NCBI GenBank assembly: GCA_003023485.1
Contig: PXSG01000105.1
Location: 4,180 to 23,568 of the forward strand
DNA: 19,389 bases
Direction: 5' to 3'
Origin: Halobacteriales archaeon SW_10_68_16
GTDB lineage: Archaea; Halobacteriota; Halobacteria; Halobacteriales; Haloarculaceae
The notes under the pieces are model-generated. The model worked only from the letters and a program-made list of their open reading frames with translations, ran no database searches and was not told where the DNA came from. Shown here one piece after another: positions 6,747-16,116 of the stretch. A program made the translations under genes and the position numbers. How positions within the stretch are numbered: position 1 is the stretch's first letter; every line of letters begins with the position of its first letter.

Positions 6747-7477
6747 ACGTCACCAAGTACCACGGCACCGGCAACGACTTCGTCGTCGTCGACGCGGCCG
6801 CCGACGTGCCCGACCGCTCGCGGTTCGCCCGCGCTGTCTGTAATCGCGAGACGGGCATCAGCCACCCCGACAGCCCACGGACCGGCGCCGACGGCGTCCT
6901 CTTCCTCTCCCTCCACGCCGACGAACAGCCCCCGCGGATCGGGATGACGCTTGTCCAGCCCGACGGGAGCAGGGCCGCGATGTGTGGCAACGGCGCCCGC
7001 TGTGCGGCAGACTGGGCGGCCCGCCGTCTCGGTGGTGCCGAGGAAATCGTCGTCGACACCGGTGCCGGCCCGCGCCGGGCGCACGTCGGGGACGACGTGA
7101 CCATCGAGATGGGCGAACCCACCTTCGAGCTCGTCGACGACGTGCGCGAGGTGAACGTCCCCGACGTTGGACCGGACGTGCGCCACGCGGACGTCTTCCC
7201 CGAGGGCGCGAACCTCACGGTCGCCTCGCGGCGCGAGGACGGCGAGGGGTTCGATCAGCGGACATACGAGCGCGGCGTCGAGGACGAAACGCGCTCCTGC
7301 GGGACCGGGGCCGTCGCCGTCGCCGCCGTCGCAGTGTGGCTGGGATTCGCCGACCGTGGCGAACCGATCGCGGTCCACCCGCCCGGTGGCCGCCTCGACG
7401 TGACGGTCACCGACGACGGTTCGACCCTGCGCGGGCCGGTCGTCCGGGAGTTCACGGCCGACGCGGGCGGCGACTGA
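6743..7477 (+). CDS. dapF: Diaminopimelate epimerase, shortened by an internal in-frame gap
   Basis: Converts LL- to meso-diaminopimelate for LysA by a two-cysteine, cofactor-free mechanism. Both catalytic cysteines are visible: C81 in AMCGNGARC and C186 in RSCGTGAVAV; also the N-terminal KYHGTGNDF and the YERGVEDET loop before the second cysteine. The protein has 244 residues, below the usual 270-280. The shortfall is between EMGEPTF (ends residue 128) and VRHADVFPEGAN (from 146): only 17 residues remain where E. coli DapF has more than 50. The lost stretch should contain the conserved GNPH (GVPH in haloarchaea) motif that supplies a substrate-binding Asn/His and part of a strand of the second domain. 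The reading frame is kept. The enzyme may be impaired, or the gap could be an assembly error. Coupled to lysA by a 4-bp overlap and to the next gene by TGATG. Confidence 0.9.
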   Translation: MNVTKYHGTGNDFVVVDAAADVPDRSRFARAVCNRETGISHPDSPRTGADGVLFLSLHADEQPPRIGMTLVQPDGSRAAMCGNGARCAADWAARRLGGAEEIVVDTGAGPRRAHVGDDVTIEMGEPTFELVDDVREVNVPDVGPDVRHADVFPEGANLTVASRREDGEGFDQRTYERGVEDETRSCGTGAVAVAAVAVWLGFADRGEPIAVHPPGGRLDVTVTDDGSTLRGPVVREFTADAGGD

Positions 7478-8592
7478 TGGCGGGTGACTTCGATCCCCTC
7501 ACGTTCCACGCTGAGGCCGTCCGGATCCCCTCCCACGAATCGGTCGAGGGGATGCGCGATTTGCTGGTCGAGACGCTCGACGACCACGGGGCGGACCCGC
7601 GGGTCGACGACGCGGGAAACACGCTCGCGACGCGGACCGCTGGGGGGGCAGGCGGACCGCACCTCGTGCTCAACACGCACATCGACACCGTCCCGCCCCA
7701 CGTTCCCTTCGAGGAGCGCGAGGCGGTACCGGGCAGCGACGGGACCGTCCAGGGGGACATCGTCTGCGGGCGTGGCGCCTGTGACGCGAAGGGGCCGCTG
7801 GCGGCGATGCTGGCGGCGTTCCTCGGTGCGGACCTGCCGACCGGCCAGGTGACGCTCGCGGTCACACCGGACGAGGAGACCCACTCCACGGGCGCCACAG
7901 CCCTCGACCTGGACGCCGACGCGTACGTCGTCGGCGAACCCACGGACCTGGACGTCTGTACTGCTGCCCGCGGCCGCTTCGAGGGCGAAATCGCCATCTC
8001 AGGGATAGCGGCACACGCCGCCGAACCGGCCAGTGGGGCGAACGCGATACGCGCGGCCGCACCCGTCCTGCAGGCCATGGAGACGTTCGACGAGGAGCGC
8101 GGTCCGGGCGAGCACGAGTCTCTCGGCCGGCCGACGCTGACGGCGACGCGGATTGCGGGCGGCGAGGCCGCCAACCAGGTGCCCGCGGAGTGTCGGATCA
8201 CCTTCGACCGCCGGAGCGTCCCGCCGGAGACGGCCGACGGATTCCGGGCTGCCCTGGAGGAGCACTGCTACCGGTGGATGCCGGCGGCGATGGATCTGCG
8301 CGTCGCCCTGGCCGACCGCGAGACGCCGTTCCTGGAGGCCTTTGCCACCGACCCCGACGCACTGGTCGTGACGACCCTCCAGTCGGCCGGTGGTGGCCAG
8401 GTGCGACCGTTCGGTGCTGCCACCGAGGCGTCGTACTTCGCGAGCGACGCACCGACGGTGGTCTTCGGGCCCGGTGTGCTGGCCGACGAGTACGGCGCGG
8501 TCGCTCACGCCGAGCGCGAATACGTCGACCGCCGGGACCTGGTCCGTGCCGGGACGGTCCTCCGCGAGGCGGTCGAGCGATTCCTCGGGTGA
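7477..8592 (+). CDS. dapE: M20-family peptidase, probable succinyl-diaminopimelate desuccinylase
   Basis: Probably removes the succinyl group from N-succinyl-LL-DAP, giving the DapF substrate. The 371-residue protein has the two-zinc M20 ligand set: H68 and D70 (LNTHIDTVPP), bridging D103 (GRGACDAKGP), catalytic base E133 and ligand E134 (TPDEETHSTG), the acidic ligand near E154 (VVGEPTDL) and the last ligand H344 (GAVAHAERE). The dimerisation (lid) domain lies between about residues 165 and 280. M20 members also include acetylornithine deacetylase and LysW-linked amidases; the DapE call rests on its overlap with dapF and position in the lysine operon. The ATG at 7477 shares a base with the dapF stop. 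Length and motifs are normal. Confidence 0.82.
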   Translation: MAGDFDPLTFHAEAVRIPSHESVEGMRDLLVETLDDHGADPRVDDAGNTLATRTAGGAGGPHLVLNTHIDTVPPHVPFEEREAVPGSDGTVQGDIVCGRGACDAKGPLAAMLAAFLGADLPTGQVTLAVTPDEETHSTGATALDLDADAYVVGEPTDLDVCTAARGRFEGEIAISGIAAHAAEPASGANAIRAAAPVLQAMETFDEERGPGEHESLGRPTLTATRIAGGEAANQVPAECRITFDRRSVPPETADGFRAALEEHCYRWMPAAMDLRVALADRETPFLEAFATDPDALVVTTLQSAGGGQVRPFGAATEASYFASDAPTVVFGPGVLADEYGAVAHAEREYVDRRDLVRAGTVLREAVERFLG

Positions 8593-8655
8593 GACGCCCG
8601 CCGGCTGTGCGTTCGGAGCGTAAGACCGATAGGCAGGCCCGACCAGGGAGCGGGT

Positions 8656-10449
8656 ATGGCCCTCCAGGACGTCTTTCTCTCGCCGATAGGGCTTGCCGCC
8701 CTGGCCGTCGCGGTGCCCCTCGTCGTTCTGTACCTCATCCGTCCCGACCCGAGCGAGGTGGAACTGCCCACCTTCCGGTTCCTCTTGGAGGAAAAGCGCC
8801 AGGAGGCGACCACCCCTTTGCTGGAACGGCTCTCCCGGAGTTTGCTGTTGCTGTTACAGTTGCTCGTCGTTCTCTTGCTCGCGGTGTCGCTCGCGACCCC
8901 GTACGTCCCGGTCGACGAGCGGGAAGTCGTCGAGGAGACGGTCCTCGTCGTGGACACGAGCGCGAGCATGGCCACCGAGGCGGACGGGGAGACACGCTTC
9001 GACCGCGCGATCGCCGTCGCCGACAGCGAGGTGACCGAACGGACGTCGGTCCTCACCACGGCCAGCGGCGGGACGGTCGCGCTGCGGCGCGGGCCGCCCA
9101 GCGACGCCAGGGAGACGCTCGCGGGGCTCGGCGTCACGGACGCCCCCGGTGACCTCCGGTCGGCGGTCGCACAGGCCGGGACTGTCGTCGGCGACGACGG
9201 CCGGGTCGTCGTGCTGAGCGACTTCGCGGGCGAGGACTGGACCGACGCCGTCGCGGCCCTCCGGGCGAGAGGGGTCAGCGTCGACCTCCGGCAGTTCGAG
9301 GGCGGTGGCGACGACAACGTCGGGTTCGTCGACCGCCGCTTCTCGGGCTCGGAGGTGACCCTCTCCGTGCGGAACTTCGGCGACGAGACTGCCACCCGGA
9401 CGGTCGCGGTTGGCGAGACGCGCCGCGAGGTCGAACTGGCGCCCGGTGACGTCGCTACCGTCACGACCCAGGTGCCCGCGGGGACCAGCGAGGCGCGCCT
9501 CTCCCCGGGGGACAGCTTCCCGACAGACGACACCGTCCACCTCGCGGCGCCATCGGACCCGACGGTCGACGTGTTGGTCGTCACGAACGACGAGAACCGC
9601 TTTCTGACGACCGCCCTCGCGATCAACGACCAGGTCGACCTGACCGTCGAATCCCCGCCCGGAAATATCCAGGGTGACTTCGACGTCGTCATTTACAGCA
9701 ACGTCGACCCCGAGGTGTTGCTCCCGGGCAACGTCGAGACGGGCCGCGACGTCCTCGCCGAAGGTGGCGGCGTCGCCATCCAGGCACAGGACCCGCTGCC
9801 CGACCAGTACGGCGACCTGCTGTTGCTCGAACCGACGGCGCTGCGACAGGCACCGACCGTCCAGCGGACGGCCGCGACCGACCTGACGCGGGGCATCAGT
9901 TTCCAGGCACCCGACGAGTACGTCGCCGGATCGCTCCGGAACGGCGAGACGCTCGTGGAGTTGCGCGACGGGACGCCACTGCTCGCGACCGCCCGGCAGG
10001 GCGGCGGTCGGGTGCTCTACTATGGCTACATCGAGGAGTCCTCCAATTTCAAGTTCAACTACCAGTACCCGGTCTTCTGGAAGCGCGCGGTGTTCCACCT
10101 CGCGGACCGACGGCCCCTGCCGGCGCTGAACCACCGGACCGGCGAGTCCGTGCGGTTCGACGCCGACACGGTCGAGGGTCCCACCGGAACCCGCTCGGGA
10201 CCGTCGGTGGAGTTCACGGCGGCGGGCGTCTACACGGCCGGGGAGCGTCGCCACAGCGCGTCGCTGCTCTCGGCCGGGGAATCGGCGGTCGACGTCGAGG
10301 CTCTCACCGACCGGCAGGGACCGGTCGGGAACGTCACCACCGTGGAACGGCGGACGGTGCCCCGCCCGCTGACCGAGTTCGTCGCCGTCGCGGCGCTGGC
10401 GGCCGTCCTCGTGGAGATCGGCTACATCCGACGGCGGGGTGACCTCTGA
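8656..10449 (+). CDS. BatA-like membrane protein with a VWA domain
   Basis: A 597-residue protein with the BatA N-terminal arrangement: a first membrane helix at about 11-28 (LAALAVAVPLVVLYLI), the linker EVELPTFRFLLEEKR, and a second helix at about 62-80. A von Willebrand A domain follows, with a metal-site motif DTSASM at 100-105 and a later VVVLSDF strand. Further beta-rich segments include a Rossmann-like stretch (VDVLVVTNDENRF, then FDVVIYSNVDPEVLLPG, then GGGVAIQAQD). A last membrane helix lies near the C-terminus (EFVAVAALAAVLVEIGYI), followed by a positively charged RRRGDL. Such proteins belong to the Bat/MoxR-associated group. It is the first gene of a six-gene run ending with moxR and DUF58 genes; the next ATG shares a base with its stop. 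It starts 63 bp after the M20 gene. Confidence 0.82.
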   Translation: MALQDVFLSPIGLAALAVAVPLVVLYLIRPDPSEVELPTFRFLLEEKRQEATTPLLERLSRSLLLLLQLLVVLLLAVSLATPYVPVDEREVVEETVLVVDTSASMATEADGETRFDRAIAVADSEVTERTSVLTTASGGTVALRRGPPSDARETLAGLGVTDAPGDLRSAVAQAGTVVGDDGRVVVLSDFAGEDWTDAVAALRARGVSVDLRQFEGGGDDNVGFVDRRFSGSEVTLSVRNFGDETATRTVAVGETRREVELAPGDVATVTTQVPAGTSEARLSPGDSFPTDDTVHLAAPSDPTVDVLVVTNDENRFLTTALAINDQVDLTVESPPGNIQGDFDVVIYSNVDPEVLLPGNVETGRDVLAEGGGVAIQAQDPLPDQYGDLLLLEPTALRQAPTVQRTAATDLTRGISFQAPDEYVAGSLRNGETLVELRDGTPLLATARQGGGRVLYYGYIEESSNFKFNYQYPVFWKRAVFHLADRRPLPALNHRTGESVRFDADTVEGPTGTRSGPSVEFTAAGVYTAGERRHSASLLSAGESAVDVEALTDRQGPVGNVTTVERRTVPRPLTEFVAVAALAAVLVEIGYIRRRGDL

Positions 10450-12765
10450 TGGTCTCCTACCGCCTCGCGGAGGGTCTGACCGTCGGCGTCGAACACATCT
10501 GGCCGCTCGCCGCCCTCCCTGTCGTGGTTGCCCTGCTCGCCTACCTGATACTGCGCGGGGGGAGCGACCGGTCGGCCTCGCGGCGGAGTCGCCGGCTGCT
10601 ACTTGTGAGTCGCGTGCTGATCGCACTCCTGCTGGTGGTCGGCGCGATGGGACCCTACACCGTCCAGGTCCGCGAGACCCCGGGCGAACCGCGCGTGACG
10701 CTGTTGACCGACGACTCGGACAGCATGGCCGTCTATCCCGACACCGAGGAGGACCTCGTCGCGGACATCGAGGACGCCGGCGTGCCGGTGGCGCGAGCGA
10801 CGGTCGGCTCCGGGAGCGATTCGCGCGTCGGCGACGGGGTGGCCGCGAACCTCCGCGAGAACGGCACGGTGGTCCTCCTCTCGGACGGTCGCGTGACCGC
10901 CGGTCGGGACCTCCAGGCGACCGCCGAGGCTGCCCAGAGCCTGAACGCGACGGTCAACGCCGTCGGTATCGACCCCGAGCGGACCGAGCGTGCCGTCTCG
11001 GTGTCGGGGTGTCGAGGCGCCCGATCCCGTCCCGGTCGAGGTGCAGATCGACGGCGAGACAGTTCGCGAGACGGAACTGGCTGCGGGCGACTCCATCCGG
11101 GTGAACCACACCTTCGAGGAGCGTGGCACCCATCGCGTGACCGCGCGCGTCGAGAGCGACGACGTCCACGACCGCAACGATGTCTTCTACCGGACGGTCC
11201 GCGTCGTCGAGAAACCCGACCTCCTGTACGTCTCCAGGCAGGAGTTCCCCCTCCAGTCGTACCTCGGCGGGCTGTACAACGTCACGACTGCAGAGACGGT
11301 GCCCGACGACCTCGAGGGCTACGCGGCCGTCGTCGTCCAGAACGTGCCCGCGGGCGGGCTGGGCAACGTCAGTACTCTCCAGCGACACGTCATCGACGGC
11401 GGCGGCCTCGTCGTGGTCGGCGGCGACGACGCATACGAGGCGGGTGGCTACGGCGAGTCGCCCATCGCGTCGATGCTGCCCGTGCGCCTGGGCGAGGCCA
11501 GCGGCGGCGCGAGCAACATCGTCCTCCTGGTCGACATCTCCACGAGCACCCGCGAGGACCTGGACGTCCAGAAGGGCATCGCGCTGGACATCCTCGACCA
11601 GCTCGGGGACAGCAACGAAGTCGGCGTGGTCGCCTTCGGCAGCCAGGCCTACCGGATCACCGACGTCGCGCCCCTGGGCGAGAACCGCGAGGAGACGGCC
11701 AGCCGCATCCGCCGGCTCCAGCCCGAGGACAGGCCGGGGACCGATATCGCGAACGGCCTCCTCGGGGCCGACCGCTTGCTCGGGGACCGCCCGGGGACGA
11801 TCATCCTGCTCAGCGACGGGGCCGTCAGAAACCCCGAGCGACCCGTCGTGGTCGCGAACCAGCTCGGCCGCGAGGGGCGGCGCATCATCGGCGTCGGCGC
11901 TGCACAGCGGGTGAGCACCCGGGTAATGACCCGCATCGCCGAGGCCTCTGGCGGGAGTTACTTCGCCGCCGACGAGAGCAGCCGGCTGCGCCTCCTGTTC
12001 GGGGCCGCCTCGCGCCAGTTCGAGGGCGAGGGCCTGACCGTCGCCACCCCGAACACCTTCATCACGTCGGGGGTGGAACTGACCGCGAACCCCGGCCAGG
12101 CCAACGACGTCGCGGTCAAATCCGGCGCGGACTTCCAGGTGGCGACGGCCGACGGGACGCCGGCGATCACGTCCTGGCAGTTCGGTCTCGGGCGCGTCGT
12201 CTCGGTCACCGCCTACGACGACGACGGGACGCTCGGCGGTTTGCTCCAGCGACCCGACTCGCTGGTCGTGACGAAGTCGGTCAACTACGCCATCGGCGAC
12301 CCGGCGCGGTCGGCGACGGGCGTAGTGCGGATCGGCGAGGCACGCGCCGGCGCGCCCACGACACTGACCTACCGCGGGGACGAGCGCCCGAGGGCACCGA
12401 ACATCACCTTCCAGCAGGTCTCGGAGCGGACCTACGAGGGCGAGTTCACGCCCGGCAGCCAGGGCTACGGCGAGGTCCTCGGGGCGACGTACGCGGCGAA
12501 CTACCCCCGCGAGTACGCCCGCTTCGGGTCGAGTCGGGCCCTCTCGGACCTCGTCGCGACGACGGAGGGGCGGGTCTTCGAGACCGACGAGGGCGAGGCC
12601 ATCGCCAGACTCGCCAGACAGCAGGCCACCGAAATCCGCAGCGTCAGGCAATCCTGGGACTGGGTGGCGCTCCTGTTGGCGCTGCTCGTCTTTGCGCTGG
12701 AGGTCGGCCTCCGGCGCCTTCAAGTGTACAGGGGACGGACCACACGTGAGAGTGGACTCACATGA
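10449..12765 (+). pseudogene. Large membrane protein with two VWA domains and a glutamine-amidotransferase-like domain, frameshifted
   Basis: The 5' part (ATG 10449 to about 11009, 187 codons) has two membrane helices (about 19-36 and 49-67) and a VWA-like domain with DDSDSM (88-93) and VVLLSDG. At GGGG (11006-11009) the sensible reading moves to another frame, resuming GVEAPDPVPVEVQIDGE from 11008 and running 585 codons to a TGA at 12763-12765. That part has an Ig-like segment, a class-I glutamine-amidotransferase-like domain lacking an obvious catalytic triad (LLYVSRQEFPLQSYL; VVVGGDDAYEAGGYGES), a second VWA with a full MIDAS motif DISTS (11533-11547) plus TIILLSDGAV, and a C-terminal membrane helix. 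Removing one G would restore a continuous protein of about 772 residues; a short deletion at the same point is the alternative. I cannot tell real mutation, slippage or sequencing error apart. Junctions to both neighbours are overlapping stops and starts (TGATG before, ATGA after). Confidence 0.8.
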
Positions 12766-13424
12766 GCGCACTCGGAGGCAGCATCAACCTCGGATTGGTC
12801 CTCGTGGTCGTGCTGGTCGTCGCGGGTACTGCCGGTGCGACGGTCCTCTACCAGGACTCCGCCCAGGAAATCCGCCAGGAGAACGACCTCCTCCAGTCCC
12901 GGAACGCGGCGTTGAGCGAACGGCTCAACGAGACCGAGACGCGCCTCGAGGAGAGCCAACAGCGCGTCGAGAAGCTCCAGGAGCGCCTCGAGACCCGTAA
13001 CCAGGACGTCGACCAGGTGGCGACGGAACTCAACCAGACCGAACAGCAACTCGCCGCGACGGAGGATCAGCTGGCGAGTACCCGCGAGGAACTCTCCACG
13101 ACCCGGAACGACCTCTCGGACGCCCGCACGCAGATTGACGAACTGGAGACGGAAGTGTCGAACCTCGAAAGCGAGGTTAGTTCCTTAGAGAGCGACGTCA
13201 GTACACTGGAGAATCGAATCGACCAGAAAAATCAGGAGATTTCCGATCTCGAAGACACCATCGACGAGAAGGACAACGAGATCTCGGACCTCGAAGATAC
13301 GATCGACGAGAAAGAGGATACAATAGATAACCAAGAGGATACAATCGACGGACTAGAGTCCGATTTGAAATCTCTGTGCAACAAAGGAAACGTTTCACAG
13401 TATTCGGAGTGTGACGGTTACTGA
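12762..13424 (+). CDS. Membrane-anchored coiled-coil protein
   Basis: A 220-residue protein with one N-terminal membrane helix (INLGLVLVVVLVVAGTAGAT, about 8-28) followed by an almost unbroken heptad pattern from about residue 36 to 205, rich in Glu, Gln and Leu. Toward the end it becomes a near-exact 14-residue repeat (EISDLEDTIDEKDN, then EISDLEDTIDEKED), followed by a 7-residue-based version (TIDNQED, TIDGLES). The tail CNKGNVSQYSECDGY has two cysteines and no coiled coil. The last about 150 bp use AT-richer codons (ATA, TTA, CTA) than the rest. No catalytic motif is visible. Its ATG overlaps the preceding stop by 4 bp and its TGA shares a base with the next ATG, so it is part of the operon. 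A role as a scaffold or tether for the VWA proteins is plausible but inferred. Confidence 0.82.
   Translation: MSALGGSINLGLVLVVVLVVAGTAGATVLYQDSAQEIRQENDLLQSRNAALSERLNETETRLEESQQRVEKLQERLETRNQDVDQVATELNQTEQQLAATEDQLASTREELSTTRNDLSDARTQIDELETEVSNLESEVSSLESDVSTLENRIDQKNQEISDLEDTIDEKDNEISDLEDTIDEKEDTIDNQEDTIDGLESDLKSLCNKGNVSQYSECDGY
13236..13345 (+). repeat. Tandem 42-bp repeat followed by 21-bp repeats inside the coiled-coil gene
   Basis: Two adjacent 42-bp units (13236-13277 and 13278-13319) both encode a 14-residue coiled-coil period, identical for the first 12 residues. They differ mainly at third codon positions. The sequence GAGGATACAAT then appears twice 21 bp apart (13314-13324, 13335-13345). 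The steps of 42 and 21 bp are two heptads and one heptad, so length can change without breaking the coiled coil. Confidence 0.75.
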
Positions 13425-14317
13425 TGACGACCAGCGCGACTGAACACGACGACCCCCGCGAGGGGATGACAGCCGCCCTCCGCGAGATCCGCCACGAGGG
13501 CTGGAAGGCGGCAGTCATCTACGCCACTATCGACGCAGTGGCGGCGGCCCTGGCCGTCAACCTCGCGCTGACGCTGCTGGAACCGTCCTGGCTGCCCGCG
13601 TCGTGGGAACTGGGCGTGACGGTTCCCACGGAGGTTGCGGAGACGCTCGAAATCAGCAAAGCGGTGTCGGTCCCGGGCGGGGCACTCGTCGGACTGGGCC
13701 TCGGGGTCGCCGTCCTCTTTGGGGAGGTCGCCTGGCGGGTGCGCCAGCCGCTGGTCGAGCAGTTCGAGGCGGGCAACCCCGAGGTCGCGGAGTCGCTCAG
13801 GACCGCCCGCGACGCCGTCGAGAGCGGGGCCGACTCGGAGATGGCCCGGCGCCTCTACGCGGACGTCCTCGAACGCCTCCAGGAGACGTCGAGCATCGCG
13901 CTGGTCGACCTCCGGCGGGTGACCATCACGGTGGTGCTGGTCGTCGCCCTGAGCGCGGCGTCGGTCCAGGCCACAGTACAAGAGGTGACGCTGTCGGGTG
14001 CCGACGACGAACCCGAAGTCGAGGGCCCCGCCGGGAACGAATCCGTCGAGTTCTCGGGCCTCGAAGACGGGAACTCGGTGCTCGGCGAGGAGAGCGCCGT
14101 CGAGAGCGGCGAGGAGAACGAGACGGCACGCATCGAGTCGACGGGCGGGGACGAAGATATCGAGGATTCACAGTCGTTCCCGGGCGACGTCGGGAGCGGG
14201 GGCGGTGGGACCGACGGGACAGTCGAGAGCCAGCAGGCGGGCTTTGAGCGCCAGGGGGAACTCGAAGACGCCGAACTGGTCCGCGAGTACAGCGTCCGCA
14301 TCCGCCAGGAGGAGTAA
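13424..14317 (+). CDS. Three-helix membrane protein of the MoxR/VWA operon (haloarchaeal uncharacterised family)
   Basis: A 297-residue protein with probable membrane helices at about 28-52, 82-103 and 166-186. Between helices 2 and 3 is a predicted cytoplasmic-like helical stretch (RQPLVEQFEAGNPEVAESLRTARDAV). After the last helix there is a long, very acidic, low-complexity region (about residues 190-280, rich in Glu, Asp, Ser and Gly, including DVGSGGGGTDG), then a short basic-acidic end VREYSVRIRQEE. Similar proteins occur next to MoxR and DUF58 genes in haloarchaea; I recognise the pattern, not an enzymatic function. The ATG shares a base with the preceding stop and its TAA directly abuts the moxR ATG. 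The acidic tail likely lies outside the cell, where high-salt stability favours acidity, but topology is inference. Confidence 0.75.
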   Translation: MTTSATEHDDPREGMTAALREIRHEGWKAAVIYATIDAVAAALAVNLALTLLEPSWLPASWELGVTVPTEVAETLEISKAVSVPGGALVGLGLGVAVLFGEVAWRVRQPLVEQFEAGNPEVAESLRTARDAVESGADSEMARRLYADVLERLQETSSIALVDLRRVTITVVLVVALSAASVQATVQEVTLSGADDEPEVEGPAGNESVEFSGLEDGNSVLGEESAVESGEENETARIESTGGDEDIEDSQSFPGDVGSGGGGTDGTVESQQAGFERQGELEDAELVREYSVRIRQEE

Positions 14318-15249
<932 letters not shown>

Positions 15250-15253
<4 letters not shown>

Positions 15254-16116
15254 CCATCGACCCGGGGTTTCTCGACGAACTCGACCGGTTCCAGGCCACG
15301 CTCGACCGCGAATCCAGTGCGCTCCGGCAGGGCGAACAGGAGTCGCCCCGCATCGGCGAGGGGCTCACCTTCTCCGATTACCGGCGCTACTCCCCGGGCG
15401 ACGACACCCGGCTCATCGACTGGAAACTGTTCGCCCGGACCGAGGAGTACTACATCAAACAGTACGAGGAGGAGCGCAACCTCACCGTCCACATCCTGCT
15501 CGACGCGAGCGCGTCGATGGACTACGGCGACGAGGGGATCCACAAGTTCGAGTACGGCGCCAAGATCGGGCTGGGCTTTGCCTACCTGACCGCCGAGGAG
15601 AACAACGACTTCGTCTTCGGAACCTTTCGCGACCGTCCCGAGCGCCTCGACGCCGGGCGGTCGAACCGCGGCGAAATCCTCGACCTGGTCGACCAGCTCA
15701 ACGAGACCACCCCGGAGGGCGCCGGCGATATCGAGGAGTCCCTCGCGGCGTACACCGGCCGCATCCGGACGAAGTCGCTCGTGGTCGTCGTCAGCGATTG
15801 CCTCTACGACCCCGAGGCGGTCGAGTCGGGGGTCGCGGCGCTGGCGCGGACCGACTCGGACATCCTCGTCGTCCGACCCATCGCGCCGGGGGAACGCGAC
15901 CCCGACGTGGTGGGGGACGCGCTGTTCGTCGACCCCGAAACGGAGGACACCCGGCGCTCGTACTTCAGCGGGTCGCTCGCACAGTCCTACCAGTCCCGTC
16001 TCGATGCTCACGTCGACGATGTCTCGGACCGTGTGACCGGCCTCGGCGAGGATCACGTTACCGTCGACACCGGCCAGGAGTACTTCGACTCGTTCGCGGC
16101 CGTCTGGCTGGGCTAG
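15250..16116 (+). CDS. DUF58 domain protein (VWA-like partner of MoxR)
   Basis: A 288-residue soluble protein with the DUF58 signature RRYSPGDDTRLIDWKLFART (45-64), then a VWA-type metal motif LLDASASMDYG (D85, S87, S89) and a second VWA strand SLVVVVSDCLYD. DUF58 proteins are almost always encoded next to moxR and are thought to be its direct partner. There are no membrane helices. The ATG overlaps the moxR stop by 4 bp. Its TAG (16114-16116) overlaps the purB stop on the other strand by 3 bp, so the operon and purB end tail to tail with no room for a terminator between them. Confidence 0.92.

Noticed and set aside
5484..7477. Reading the lysine operon as including dapA, dapB and dapD
   Set aside because: None of these is present; the gene left of lysA is the MCM-domain protein and the one right of the M20 peptidase is BatA-like.
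10954..12771. A 605-codon minus-strand open frame, and similar long antisense frames at 5484-6461, 8505-9692, 8854-10626 and 14896-16056
   Set aside because: They lie opposite genes with recognisable domains. Long antisense frames are expected in GC-rich DNA with strong third-position bias, and their translations show no domain and arginine-rich or repetitive composition.
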